Source: Ecdyonurus torrentis (Eukaryota > Arthropoda > Insecta > Ephemeroptera > Heptageniidae). From it: a stretch of DNA of 64,000 nt. Position numbers and translations under genes: made by a program. Location: positions 15,584,350 through 15,648,349 of the forward strand of contig OX439137.1 of the NCBI GenBank assembly GCA_949318235.1. Reading direction: 5' to 3'. The notes under the pieces were generated by a model. It saw nothing but the letters and a program-made list of their open reading frames with translations, searched no databases and was not told where the DNA came from. Shown here piece after piece: positions 1 to 13,877 of this stretch (its first letter is position 1; each line of letters begins with the position of its first letter).

Positions 1-804
1 GTCTTTTTAACGTTTTATATAAAAGTTTTTATATTTCATCTTTAAAATATTAACAGAAAATTTTATGAATAAGTTTCTTTTTCAAAAAACCCTTTTTTTC
101 CCTCCTTCTCGTTATACTTTTTAACCTACATTTCCTCATTTACGTAAAACCCCTATAGCATTTTTTTTTTTTCAACTGACTCATTAAGAAAGAATTATAC
201 TTCCATTTTCCAGTAGTTTTTAATGCGTATTTCAACACTTGCTCTTAATGACTCGTTCAAGTGGAAGATTTTATATATATAAAATATTCCATCGTACTGT
301 ACCTCATATATGTATGAAAGTAATTATTTTTGCTAATTACTTTTTTAATTTAAGAAATTCTTTTCTTTTAAGTATATAGAAAATGTTAAAATATTATTGT
401 TATAATATTGATTTAAATATATTTTTAACAGAAAATAATATTAATTATAGGAAGTACGATAAAATAAGTAATGATTATGAAATTAAGACTGTACTTCAAT
501 AAATAAGGTATTTATGTAGCGTATTTTGAGATAGTAATAATATAGATTACTAAATTTGACATACCCAATAATAACCCAATATACCCAATACTCAATATGT
601 TGTTTGGATAATTTACAAAAACGCATTTCATGCATCTTTTGCCAAATTTAAATTCTTGATTTACGCTATTTCTATAGTATCTTGAATACGGAAAAATATA
701 CTTGTATTTATCATTACTATTATTTATTATATTTTTTTTATTTGACGTAGATCTTGGCAATCGCACTCTAAAAAAAAATTGTATATCATGCGTACACATT
801 TTCT
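1..804. other. Geneless AT-rich stretch
   Basis: I see no gene, repeat family member or RNA gene here. A 98-codon minus-strand frame at 512-808 has no recognisable domain and normal chance composition for AT-rich DNA, so I do not call it. Confidence 0.6.
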
Positions 805-975
805 GCACGGAAAGAATAAATTACGTAATTTATGCTGCATTTATGTCATTATAGCATAAATTATGCTAAATTATAACAACATAAATAATTACATACTAAA
901 TACAGCATAATATTTACACTTTGTAACATAGTTATTATGCAGTATATAGCATACATTATGTTTTATGTTGTATTA
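805..975 (+). mobile_element. Family H MITE, partial copy
   Basis: The left end reads CACGGAAAGAATAAATTACG and is followed by runs of GCATAAAT/ATTATGCT. The same end and interior recur at 31764-31930 and 36519-36738, and more weakly near 3110, 11964 and 54000. The copy at 36519 has both inverted ends and defines the family. The right end of this copy is not visible. Confidence 0.6.
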
Positions 976-1727
976 AAGAAATTTTGCTAAATATGAACTT
1001 GCATTATTATTGCGTGGTTATTTTTGTCCGTGTATATAATTTGAAGGAAAATGTAACGCAAAAAATATGTTATAATATAATATATAAAAAATGTATTTTC
1101 TTTTTTTATTTATTTATTATTATTATTTTATTTTTTTCGGAGTGCGGGCAAACGGCAAACTCACGAGATGCATTTTCACTACCTTACATTATCTAAAAGT
1201 GCACTGTATGAAACCAACAAGTTTAATAATGTAATAAAGGAAAGGATACAGAGATCCCATATCTTTACATTTTTTATTCTCTATAATGTCCATACCATCA
1301 AGCGTATTGTGCCCTCTACCCCTCGACGTTGTTGAAATTAACTCTGAGACTTTATCGACCTAAAATTTTGAACCTCCTTAATTAAAAACTTGCATGGAGA
1401 CACCCCATAATTTTTTTGTTTTTCTTTCTTTTTTAGTCCCAGAAAAAAAAAAGTTGATAATTACTGTCGTATAGTCAACTAATAACTATTACTCCACCTT
1501 GCCCTTAAATTTATTATATTTTATTAAATACATATGTTAAATTGCATATTTCTTTTTTAATTAAATTTATTAAATTTATAACTAAATTTAAAAAATATAT
1601 TACTATATAAAAATAATTTAGTTTCTCTATTTTATTCTCACAAAGCAAGTTATATATATTTTTCACTCGTTTCTTTATCAATAAAAGTTAAATGACATTT
1701 TTCTTTTATGTTAGAAAACTGTTATTA

Positions 1728-1731
<4 letters not shown>
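976..1731. other. Geneless AT-rich stretch
   Basis: Nothing beyond short A/T tracts. A slightly less AT-rich patch at about 1200-1420 has no open frame or family match in this window. Confidence 0.55.

Positions 1732-1797
<66 letters not shown>
1732..1797. repeat. (AG)n microsatellite
   Basis: Uninterrupted AG dinucleotide array. The minus-strand Ser-Leu frame across it is a translation artefact. Confidence 0.97.
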
Positions 1798-1798
<1 letters not shown>

Positions 1799-2252
1799 CT
1801 GCGGTGATATTATAGCCATATATTTTTTTCTTTTATTATTTTGTCTTGATTTCTTCTGATATTGTGGCTTGTAGCCAAGTTGTGTGAACTTGTGTGAACT
1901 TGTGGGGGAAATAGAAACTTCAGTAACCGGTGGTTGTAATGTAATGTATGTACTACATAGACAAAAGCTACTTTTTTTTTTTTTTTTGACCACTCAACGC
2001 TATTACAGTTAATATAATAAATGTTTATTTTTCAAATGCAGTTCGCAATTGTTAAATTTGATTATTTTACGTTTTTCAACTCTGCTTTCTGATAAAATGT
2101 ACTTAATGTTTTCCTCCAACATACAGATCAATTTAAGACTAGTTATAAATCACTGCAATTATAGTGAACCAAAAGTTGTGAATATACTGATAAATTTTAA
2201 CGCAGAAAATTAAAATTAGGTACTGAGGTGTTATTTGACTAAAACTTATTGC

Positions 2253-2253
<1 letters not shown>
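1798..2253. other. Geneless stretch
   Basis: No gene or repeat family recognised. A short tandem GTGTGAACTT doublet lies near 1882-1901. Confidence 0.5.

Positions 2254-2294
<41 letters not shown>
2254..2294. repeat. Poly-T tract, about 41 bp
   Basis: Pure T homopolymer. It could be a reverse-oriented retroposon tail, but no SINE/LINE body is recognisable next to it. Confidence 0.95.
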
Positions 2295-2295
<1 letters not shown>

Positions 2296-2589
2296 GCATT
2301 ATATAACCTTATATAATAAGGTTACTCCAATATCTAAAAATATGGGGTTCACTGCAAAAAGTTTGTAATTAAAAGGCTTTGCTATTTTATGTTTATACGC
2401 TATGATATTACTGTCATCAAGTGTACTGTACACTTTTCAGACTTGACAAATTTTTCAAAAAAAATAAAAAATAAAATATAAAAATAAATCACGATATAAC
2501 TTTTTTAATTACACTTTCAAACGATAACTTTTGAGTTATTAAGATACGAAACTTTCAAATAAAAACACTAAATAATTTGATAGTTTCTG

Positions 2590-2870
2590 CTCGCCAGATC
2601 TGTAGACATTATAATTATTGCTTTAGCATGTTATAATTTTATGTCTTGGTTTAACTTTTCTTATGAGGGAATAAAGCAGATATAAATCAAAGTAGAATTT
2701 CAATAACAAAAAAACAAAAATCCATCTTAAGTTATATTTGCTTAGAAAGAATGTTAAATCAAGACAGGAACTTAAATAAGTCATCTGCTAGCAATTTGTT
2801 AGTAATTTTCAACACTGCGTTTGTTTATATTTTTACAAGAAACCCCCTTATAACAAATCTTCTATTATAG
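2590..2870 (-). pseudogene. Family I, decayed coding repeat (copy 2)
   Basis: Read on the minus strand, 2750-2825 translates to a peptide matching the copy at 48.2-48.5 kb at pattern level: L-K-x-T, N-K-x-L, D-x-x-F-x-F-L-S and F-N-x-L-S are shared. This copy has in-frame stops immediately after F-L-S and again after I-L-S-K-Q-I, so it is broken. I do not recognise the protein. The shared frame suggests descent from a coding repeat, such as a transposon protein fragment, but this is inference. Confidence 0.4.
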
Positions 2871-3104
2871 GTTAAATATTTAATAATTGAAAGATACAAA
2901 TAAATGAAGATCTCAAATTTACATCAAAAACCAGTAATATAATATTTGTATTTCATTGATTTAAAATGACCGTAGGTATGGAAGGATAAATTTCTGTATT
3001 AAATGTATGATAAACTTAAAAAAACTAGCAATTATATAATATAAATCAGCTAAAAACAAGCCTATACTAAGATACGTGATTCGCCTATGCATTGAAATAA
3101 GAAT

Positions 3105-3215
3105 GTATAAATAATTCCTGCTCCAATTTTTTGTCGTACAGCGTAAATGCTGCCAAATTGGAGTTACATGAATAATTAAGCTGTAAAACATAGTTATTAT
3201 TCATTATTAATATAA
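3105..3215 (+). mobile_element. Family H-like MITE fragment
   Basis: The internal segment around 3138-3200 (GCGTAAATGCTGCC-AAATTGGAG and the following AATTAAGCTGTA-AAACATA) aligns with 54035-54100 and with the interior of the H copies at 831 and 31790. Terminal repeats are degraded. Confidence 0.4.
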
Positions 3216-5193
<1,978 letters not shown>

Positions 5194-5263
<70 letters not shown>

Positions 5264-5302
5264 AACATTATATACATACATATTTTTTACTATATATAGT
5301 AT

Positions 5303-5361
<59 letters not shown>
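5194..5361. repeat. (TA)n arrays, two blocks
   Basis: Two TA arrays (5194-5261 and 5291-5361) are separated by about 30 bp of unique sequence. The Tyr-Ile frames over them are artefacts. Confidence 0.95.
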
Positions 5362-5365
<4 letters not shown>

Positions 5366-5646
5366 GAAATACAATAAATGGAATTTGCATAACAATATAC
5401 AAAACAATACATGGTACACTTTTCGTATCTTATTGTTGTTAGCAATAAACAGATGTGACTAAAATCGTAAATAATGGTGAGTTTTTGGTAAAAACAATAT
5501 ATATGAATATTGCTTTTTTTTATATAACGGTGGTCCATACAATATTACCTCAACCATACCTTTCAATATTTAATATAATTTAATTTATAAAACCTCTATA
5601 TTTTACATTACTGGTTTATTTTTATATGTATTTTTCAATATTATAA

Positions 5647-5861
5647 TATATTCTTTTCAGGCTATTGAGTGTTGTTAATTAAATAATATTTCAATTTAAT
5701 TATATGGTATTTTAATATAACCGTATTATGAAGTTGAATATTTACTATTTGCCAAAATACAGACACAAGTACTATGTTCTATAGTCTTTTACTACGCTCT
5801 GTAATGGTGCGACGTGGTTTTACAGGATCGGGTGTAAACTTAGCGTTCATTGTTTTTCCAT
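5647..5861 (+). repeat. 215 bp direct repeat, left copy
   Basis: Identical base for base, as far as I can read, to 7653-7867, exactly 2006 bp downstream. It begins with a pyrimidine run and TTCTTTTCAG, which resembles a 3' splice acceptor, and ends GTTTTTCCAT. It lacks TG...CA termini. There is no primer-binding site after it and no reverse transcriptase between the copies, so an LTR reading is weak. Alternatives are a recent local duplication, gene conversion or an assembly artefact. Confidence 0.9.
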
Positions 5862-6073
5862 GTGTGTTTAAATGTCTTATCACTTATCAGTGATTTAACG
5901 AGATGACAAATAAAAAAAATACCAAGCAAAATCCCGTTAAAACATAGTTTGGATTTATAAAAGTGTATTTTCAAAACAAATACTTATACTAAATCCCCCT
6001 TTCCCCCAATTTCATATTGTATATTATTTACGATGAATTTTTGTTTAAATACACTAAAATAAAAAAAAGAGAC

Positions 6074-6371
6074 CGTTGAAAAGTTTGTACATAGTTTTGC
6101 AATACTTTAAGTATTGTAGAATAAGCGGTTATGACGTCACTAAACGTTGACAATCTAACGATAAAAGCGTAAATGACGTCACAAGCGTTAGAAGCACAAT
6201 GAAATAAACGTTAAACTTGGCCGTTACAAATCTAAGATTTTTCTATTTAATCCCAACGCTTATGACGTCACTAACGCTTTTATTATTGAAATATCAACGT
6301 TTAGTGACGTCATAAACGTTGATTTCACAATACTTAAAGCATTGCAAAACTGTGTACAAGCTTTTCAATGC
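6074..6371. mobile_element. Foldback element L (about 298 bp) with four CRE octamers
   Basis: The arms start GTTGAAAAGTTTGTAC on the left; the reverse complement of the right end reads CATTGAAAAGCTTGTACA. The arms stay similar inward through AAGTATTGTRRAAT and AACGTTTATGACGTCACT for well over 100 bp each. TGACGTCA occurs at 6132, 6174, 6263 and 6305, mirrored between the arms. No coding frame. A non-autonomous foldback/MITE is the simplest reading; target duplication not identified. Confidence 0.8.
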
Positions 6372-7349
6372 TTATTTTTAGTGTGTACTGTATGAAGAAT
6401 ATTTTACATTTTGACATTAAAAATGAAAAAATGAAAACAAATTTTTTAAAACAAAGAGAGATGAACAGAGAGAAAGAGTGAAAGTACTACTTTTTAAAAA
6501 AAAATTACGGCCCTCTATTCATTGTTTGAACACTGCCCTATACTATATAACATGTTTCACCACACAATTATTACAAAAATAATAATAATAATAAAAACTT
6601 TTATACATACACAAAAAATGTATACCATTGTAATAGTGTCATATGTAAGCCCACAATTAAGATAAGTGTGGCTACATCATTAGCATGAAGATTAAAATTG
6701 TTTTTTATGTTTGTTTATGTGAAGGCTTTTTATTTATATTTTTAATCCGCTTTTCACTTTTTTTATTGTTTTAAATTGCGTCAACTTTAAAATTCTTTAA
6801 AATATGTTTTTTTTTCTGTTGTTTTTTTTCAAATGGAGATTAGTTAAATGAGTTATATGTGTTATTTACTGTTATTGTTTTTTTAAGCAAAATTTGTTAT
6901 GGTCCAAAAAAATTAAGCATATTTATTTTGAAATATAATACAATGGATTTTTTTTAATATTATACAGTACACATTATCTCATTCTCTATTATTAGTGTGC
7001 CACTGAGCTTGTATTGTTGAGCAAAATTTTATTATAAAGTATTATTGCGTGTTAAAATTACTATAATGATTGTTTATTATAATAATAAATTATAATATTA
7101 TTATAAATATTTTATTAAGGGAGAATTTGCTCATAATCAACATTTAATTTCATTTTATTATATAAAGTTTAGTCACACTTTGTCACATGGGACTTAACCT
7201 ATATAGGAGATATGATTAAATAAAAAAAGTCATCATAAATAAAAATAATTCTGATTTGTGATGTGTATTTTAAATTCAAATAATAAAACAGTAAAAAAGT
7301 GAACTTTTCATCGATTAGTGACGCTTGAAACAAGATAACATTTAATTAA

Positions 7350-7600
7350 GTCTGGAAATCAGCTATTGCGGGATTTGGCTAAAGAGTTGCAAAGAAAGAA
7401 AATTATAAAATTTTGCACAGTGATACATTAAGATAACATATCTTCATAAATGTTAAAAAAAATCAAAGGTCACCATGTTAGATTTTAAATTAGGCTTTGT
7501 TTCTAAAGTTTTACTATCATAAAAGCCTATATTAATTTCAATAATGGTTTTCTCTCTTATCTGATGGTCACGGGTTCTAAAAAAATTATCATATAGGTTT
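7350..7600 (-). mobile_element. Family F dispersed repeat (copy 1)
   Basis: Read on the minus strand, it matches 28200-28535 across several blocks, including the reverse complements of TTGGCTAAAGAGTTGCAAAG and CTTATCTGATGGTCACGGGT. Shorter copies lie near 25855 and 47795. Ends are not sharply defined. Confidence 0.6.
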
Positions 7601-7652
7601 CTGTTATTATTATCTTTTAAATGGCATAATAATAGTTTGAAAGTTTTCTTTT

Positions 7653-7867
7653 TATATTCTTTTCAGGCTATTGAGTGTTGTTAATTAAATAATATTTCAA
7701 TTTAATTATATGGTATTTTAATATAACCGTATTATGAAGTTGAATATTTACTATTTGCCAAAATACAGACACAAGTACTATGTTCTATAGTCTTTTACTA
7801 CGCTCTGTAATGGTGCGACGTGGTTTTACAGGATCGGGTGTAAACTTAGCGTTCATTGTTTTTCCAT
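7653..7867 (+). repeat. 215 bp direct repeat, right copy
   Basis: Perfect copy of 5647-5861. The match stops abruptly on both sides: the left flank is TTTCTTTT here versus TTATAA there, and the right flank is TTTTGATT versus GTGTGTTT. Confidence 0.9.
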
Positions 7868-7870
7868 TTT

Positions 7871-7898
7871 TGATTACATTACATTACATTACATTACA
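7871..7898 (+). repeat. (ATTAC)n short tandem array
   Basis: About five units of the pentamer ATTAC, directly after the right direct repeat. Confidence 0.85.
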
Positions 7899-7899
7899 A

Positions 7900-8744
7900 T
7901 TTTTGATACAATTTAAAAGACATCCGAATGCAACCCTTAATTTTTAATGTTCTTTGAAACTTTAAAATCATTATTATATGGCTTTTTTACATAGAGAAAT
8001 ACTAGCATTATGCAATACATTTTATAACATGATTTGTAATCATATTTTCAAACCTAAAATATTAAACTGAAATGGATTGCCAAAATATACATTACATTAA
8101 ATGTAACGCAACAATAGTAATACAGTATTAAATATCTACCTTTCCTCTTACACAACCATTAAAAAAATCATTTACTATTGTTGAAAAATAATAATTCAAA
8201 ACGATTGCTTACTTACTTATTTATACACCATGATATTACAATACATCCATTGACTCGAATAAAATTTTTATTTATTTTTCAATCACAGTTATTAAAATTT
8301 ACAATCATTGACATTTGTTATTGTTTTTATCTCTCTCTATGGTATAATAATTATAAAGTAACATAAACAGCAAGTGCAAAATAATAAATATAATGAATGC
8401 AATAAAACATTAGAGTGTTTATCGCACAATTTGCAGATTCTGATATCGATAAAAAAAATCAACTTTTTTTTTATTTTTTATTTATTTATTTTTTACTTTT
8501 ATTTTTATTTTTAATGACAGAGGACAGAGGGTTCATTAAATTCAATATTTTAGATTTTTTATTCATATGAATAGTTTGTTTGTAAATCTAACTTTCTGCA
8601 TTTTTAGATCATTGAAACAAAATGCTTTATAAATGTAAATTTTAAATATAATTATCATTGTATTTGTTTGACATAATGTATCTTTACTCTTTACTTCATA
8701 TTGATTTTATATTTGACGAACGTTAAGTTTTTCAGATACTAGCT
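7900..8744. other. Geneless AT-rich stretch
   Basis: No supported gene or family member. T/A-rich runs (TTTATTTATT) lie at 8470-8510. Confidence 0.5.
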
Positions 8745-9311
8745 CTGAGCTCGTTCTGTGAAGTAAAGTGAATCTCAATAACAGTGATTGGCTGACCAAC
8801 AAAATAAGACACGTTCATTAGGTGATTTTTTTTTTTTTTTTTTTTAACCGATAAAAGTTAGTCGCATATTGAGACTGGAACTCTTTTTGGGAAGTTTCTT
8901 TCATTCTTATCAAGTTCAAAGTTCTAAAAGAAGAAATAACAATGATCAACCATTTGTATAAACGTAGTAAACAGGTAACGACGTAAGGTATTTCTATAGA
9001 TAGGTAATCCAAAGAGAATATCGTTATTCAATTTTCTGTTGCCTTTCAATTTATTTTATCCAGGAAGTTATATTTTGTTGCCCATTTGATCAATGTAATT
9101 TTGACCCGCAATACACGTCTCCAGCTGACCAGTACTTTTCAGCGGGAATCCTCTCTGGATTACATAGGTTATCTACTTACATTAATAACAATGATCAACC
9201 ATATGTATAAACGTAGTAAACAGGTTACGACGTCATAATCAGCTGTTTATAACAAAGGAACATTTTCGAAGCTGGCTCAATATTTGTGTGTAGTTTATAG
9301 AACGAGCTCAG
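8745..9311 (+). mobile_element. Family D MITE (copy 1) carrying an internal insertion
   Basis: The left end is CTGAGCTCGTTCTGTG and the right end ATAGAACGAGCTCAG, an inverted pair. The body matches 58504-58797 closely: CAGTGATTGGCTGACCAACA, the block around GTCGCATATTGAGACTGGAA, and the right-hand GAAGCTGGCT segment. Compared with that copy it has about 249 extra bases, made of a 199 bp insertion (8985-9183) and a second copy of a 50 bp block (8935-8984 versus 9184-9233). Non-autonomous; no transposase frame. Confidence 0.8.
8985..9183. mobile_element. Insertion within D copy 1 with inverted ends
   Basis: Near its left end is TAGATAG-GTAATCCAAAGAG; the reverse complement of its right end contains GTAATCCAGAGAG. 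It is flanked by a 50 bp direct duplication that is single-copy in the uninterrupted D element at 58.5 kb. It is either a small element whose insertion duplicated 50 bp, or a duplication that captured foreign DNA. Confidence 0.5.
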
Positions 9312-10593
9312 GTAACGATGTATGTATATATATATATAACTAATTATCTAATATATAACTAACTAAGCTAGTTAGTTATACTAGCATGGATGTATATATA
9401 TCCATGCCTACTCCCTTAAGTTGACAGTAAAAAAATTTGAGATGAGCTTAATTAGATTGAATGAGTTTGGTTACGAGTAAGACATTTTTAACGCCTATAA
9501 ATTTGTATCTATCAAATTTATTCATTTATTAATACAATTTTTTTGTTTTTGTTTTTGTTTAAAGAATATTACTTATTTATTCTTCATTTTATCGTCTCAA
9601 TTGAAATCTTCAAATTAAAGGTACATTAAAATTTATGAGGAAGTTCAGACGACCTTTGACATATAAGAGCCAAAATTGATTCTTTAGAGTTCAAAGAAGA
9701 GTAACCACAATGCTTTACTAAAACTTTTTACAGCAAAATCACTACACTATAAGAATAAAGAATAAATATTTATAATCACAAAAATAGTAAGTTAATTTCA
9801 AAATATTTTTTATTAAAATTACTATCACATTTTTAATGTACGTTAATACTAACATTGCAGTAACATATTTCAATGTTTATGTACGTAAAAAAAAATGTTT
9901 AAAAAATAATTAAATTGTAAGAAAATTTATACTACGTATATAACCGCAAAGAGCTCCTTGTGGGCATAAAAAAAAAGAGAAGTTTAGTTTTCAAGTTGAA
10001 AGAGGTTATCAATTAGGTACACTCGTTGTAAGAAGTAGTAAAACTGTCGGAGTAAGAATTACATTTCACCTTATTTTGGTACGACCTTACAAATAACGAA
10101 ATGTCTTTTGAGTGGAAGGAAAAAAAAGGGGGGAAAAAGTTAGAGTGTAGAATTCAGAAAGCTAAAAAGAACAAATTGTAAAAACTGTATTTAAGAAAAG
10201 ATCGAAAATGTAATATTTTATTAGTTTTTTTTTTTTTTTTAATGTGCGAATTGTTTTATTACTATTATTCAAACAAGCAATTTTATGACTGGATTTTTAA
10301 TAGAAAAACATTGAAATACGAAATACGTTTTAGTTTCAATGTCATTCTTAATTTATATACTGCTTCATTTATCAAATAATAATTGAACCGACCGATAAGG
10401 CCTAGGCCTTGGTTGGATTTCTGTATATAAGTGATATATAATAAAATAAAAAATAAAAAATATATATATACACATTATGTTGCTATACATTCCTGTATAA
10501 TTTTTGTCTTATGTCTTTATATATGATCTTACAACCGATTTAAAGATTTATAGGCATTTTTATAAGTAATTAAAATTTTAGAAGATACTTCTA
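9312..10593. other. Geneless AT-rich stretch
   Basis: Nothing beyond short T/A tracts and a small GCTAGTTAGTTATACTAGC palindrome around 9367-9386. Confidence 0.5.
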
Positions 10594-10805
10594 AAGCATT
10601 ATTCACATGACGCGTAAATTTGACGCGCGTCAACGTGCGTCGACGCGCGTGACAAAGCTGGAACAATGTAAACAAATGGAGCCGTTCACATGTAATTTTC
10701 AAAAACCATGTGAACGGCTCCATTTGTTTACATTGTTCCAACTTTGTTACGCGCGTCGACGCACGTTGATGCGCGTCAAATTTACGCGTCATGTGAATAA
10801 TGCTT
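10594..10805. mobile_element. Foldback Q (copy 1), near-perfect 212 bp palindrome
   Basis: It starts AAGCATTATTCACATGACGC and ends with the exact reverse complement. The arms are about 95-100 bp with few mismatches, separated by a short AT loop (about 10692-10706). The arms are rich in CpG (GACGCGCGT, CGTCGACGCG, ACGCGT), in strong contrast with the AT-rich surroundings. Opposite frames over it (10529-10792 minus, 10607-10807 plus) encode nearly the same peptide because of the palindrome and are not genes. A second copy lies at 48674-48872. Confidence 0.85.
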
Positions 10806-10949
10806 AAACCGTTAAATTTTTATGTAATTTCATTCTTCCTATAATGCTCAAATTTAAAATCACTAATGTATATTATATTGCATGGATAACGTGCCTAATT
10901 TTGAAATAATCATATAAATTAAATTAAAAAAAAAAATCACATCGTTATT

Positions 10950-10974
10950 AAAAAAAAAAAAAAAAAAAAAAAAA
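10950..10974. repeat. Poly-A tract
   Basis: About 25 A residues; no retroposon body recognised upstream. Confidence 0.9.
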
Positions 10975-11120
10975 TGGAGAGGTTTAAGATTGTCACTATA
11001 ATATGTTTTCCCCACTCATACACCTAACCCCACTAACAAGACTGCAGATTCTTAATAATCTGTTACGATTTGTTTTAATTATTACTATTTTTTTTTGCTC
11101 AATTGATTACTGCATTACAT

Positions 11121-11686
<566 letters not shown>

Positions 11687-11739
<53 letters not shown>
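11687..11739. repeat. (TA)n array
   Basis: About 53 bp TA array flanked by TGTGTGTATA and TTTTACACAC, which are themselves inverted. Confidence 0.95.
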
Positions 11740-11742
<3 letters not shown>

Positions 11743-11963
11743 ACACACATTATTTTATACTAAAGAGTAGAGACTATAAAGTTTGTTTTTATGTATGTTG
11801 TAGATATAAAATCTTTAAAAATAAAAAAAAAGTAGGATTTATATATAAATAACAATATATAAAAGTCAATGTTACAATTAATGATTATTTCATTTATATT
11901 TTATAAATTTTCATTGTAAGTACTAAATGTTGCACTTTTATATTGTTTTATAATTTTAACTGT

Positions 11964-12095
11964 ACAAGGAATGTATAAATTACGTATTTTATACACTGAA
12001 TTTATGACACATTGCATAAATGTTGCAAAATTGGGAATGCATAATTAATTATTCAGTTCAATCATAAATGTACAACTATGTTATATAGTTACTCT
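11964..12095 (+). mobile_element. Family H-like MITE fragment
   Basis: The segment GTACAAGGAATGTATAAATT followed by ACGTATTTTATAC and GCATAAATGTTGC-AAAATTGG matches the H left end and interior with many changes. An old copy. Confidence 0.45.
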
Positions 12096-12105
12096 ATGTG
12101 TACAC

Positions 12106-12386
12106 TATAGACCGGTTCCATATACTTGCGCTTTGTCACCATGTTTGTGGTGCTTAATGCATTGTTCAGCATAGGGCAAGCATAATTTTTTCTTATTTAT
12201 CGCAGAAATAAAAGTTTATTTCAACTGCAAGCATTTTTCTAATCTTCTTCTAGCTTATTAGTTGTTACTTTTAGTTTGAGGTTTGAAGCTTAGTTTGCTA
12301 TTAAAAAAAAGTTTTTCCTATGCTGGCCTGTGTATTTCTGACCAACAAAATGAAGGCTCGTCTATATGAGTGCAAACGGTCTATAT
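12106..12386. mobile_element. Foldback/MITE N (about 281 bp)
   Basis: The ends are TATAGACCGGTTCCATATAC on the left and, reverse complemented on the right, TATAGACCGTTTGCACTCAT. Inner parts share CAGCATAGG on both arms. The left interior CATTGTTCAGCATAGG resembles CATTGCTCAGCATARG of family E, hinting at a remote relation. No coding frame. Confidence 0.6.
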
Positions 12387-13877
12387 CATTCATTATTATT
12401 TCATGAATAATTTACTGACGTTGAGCTTGGCTAGTATAATTATTACTTAGCTATATTTATACATGAATAAGTAACCCAAAAAAGTATAATAAGTATTCTC
12501 TCTCTCTCTCTTTCTCTCTCTCTATTTTATTTGCAAAGCTAATGCAAAGTTTTAGTTACAGCAAAATATGCACAAAAATATATAGATACTTCTCATTCTG
12601 TCATTCTACGAAAAGCAGACTACACTTTTCTTTATAAAGATTAACAAAATAAACGTAAAAGCTTTTATCATTAAGCTCTGTTGTTTTTGGCAGAAAAAAA
12701 AAATTGACTTTTGAATTGAAGAATTGAAGTAATATAGCAAGACCAAAAATTTAGTTTTAAAAATACTGTATATAATGATTTAAAAATATATCTAAACAAT
12801 CTTGCGTCACTGGATCCAAAAATGAAGTTTGAACATAATGCTTATTATAAAATTATAGTGATACTTGTATTATAAAATTGGTCTAAAATACTGCAGTGTT
12901 TCAAGTTTCAAATGTTAAATTATAAAATATTTGTTGCTATTAAAACATGATTGATAACTTATTTAGCATAAGTAATCAATTTTGAATAAAATTCATATAA
13001 AAAACATTATTTAATCAAAATACCAAACACATCTGCATAATTATATTAAACATAAATAATAATAATAAAGTATTATTAAATAAATGAAATGGAAAGCAAT
13101 ATGTTACATTTTTTATATATTAAAACAGAGCTTGCATTTTTATATTTATAACTTTTTAATTACTCATATTTTTTTTATTGATAATCATGTATTATTTTTT
13201 TAATATTTTATTTTATACAAATAGTATTTCACATCATACCACCCATACCAGTAACTTTTAATAATTAAAAAAAAAAAAAAAAAACGCTTTTCATTAATAA
13301 ATCTATAAAAGAAAAAAAATTGAAAAGTTTTTAATCTTATAAAGCATGACAAATATAATCTCTCTCTTCTTTATTTTTTTTCCTGTTTGTGAATAATTTT
13401 ATTGAATAGGAAATAAAGTTTTAAATAATTGAATTATTTTTTCAACGGTATTATTAATGGATTTTTTTATTATTATTATTATTGATATATTGAGAAATTA
13501 ATATTTTAAAGCATTATTTGTGACATTAAAAAAAGTTTCTTTTCAAGTTTAATGGAATTAATATCTTGCGTATTTTTAATTTGATTTTTTAATCTAGAAG
13601 CATATATAAATATATATTATATATATAATTTTATATATATATATTGATGTAAAGATTATCTTGTATTCAGTTAGCAACATGACTGATGATCATAAAATTG
13701 ATGAGTATTTTTCTGATTATTCCCTAATGTCTTAATAACGCATTTTAGTTTAATTGATACGTTATTATTTCTTATGGAGCGCAAGTAATCAGTCAATGTA
13801 TGAGATTTCCATTGAATTTTCTTACTTTGGAAGCTTTTAATGGGTCTTTCTTCTTAATATAATGTAATATATACAGT
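12387..13877. other. Geneless AT-rich stretch
   Basis: Only short simple repeats: a CT run near 12499-12524, poly-A at 13265-13284, and ATT repeats near 13468. No gene or family member recognised. Confidence 0.5.

Larger units (their letters stand above)
5862..7652. other. Interval between identical direct repeats
   Basis: It holds foldback L and, near its right end, a family F copy. No protein-coding frame, polypurine tract or primer-binding site was recognised. If the flanking repeats were LTRs this would be a non-coding internal region, but the sequence does not require that. Confidence 0.4.

Noticed and set aside
5647..7867. LTR retrotransposon
   Set aside because: No TG...CA ends, primer-binding site, polypurine tract, target duplication or reverse-transcriptase frame. 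Kept only as direct repeats.
10529..10807. Two overlapping opposite-strand frames encoding almost the same peptide
   Set aside because: The near-perfect palindrome Q produces the same peptide on both strands; there is no independent coding evidence.
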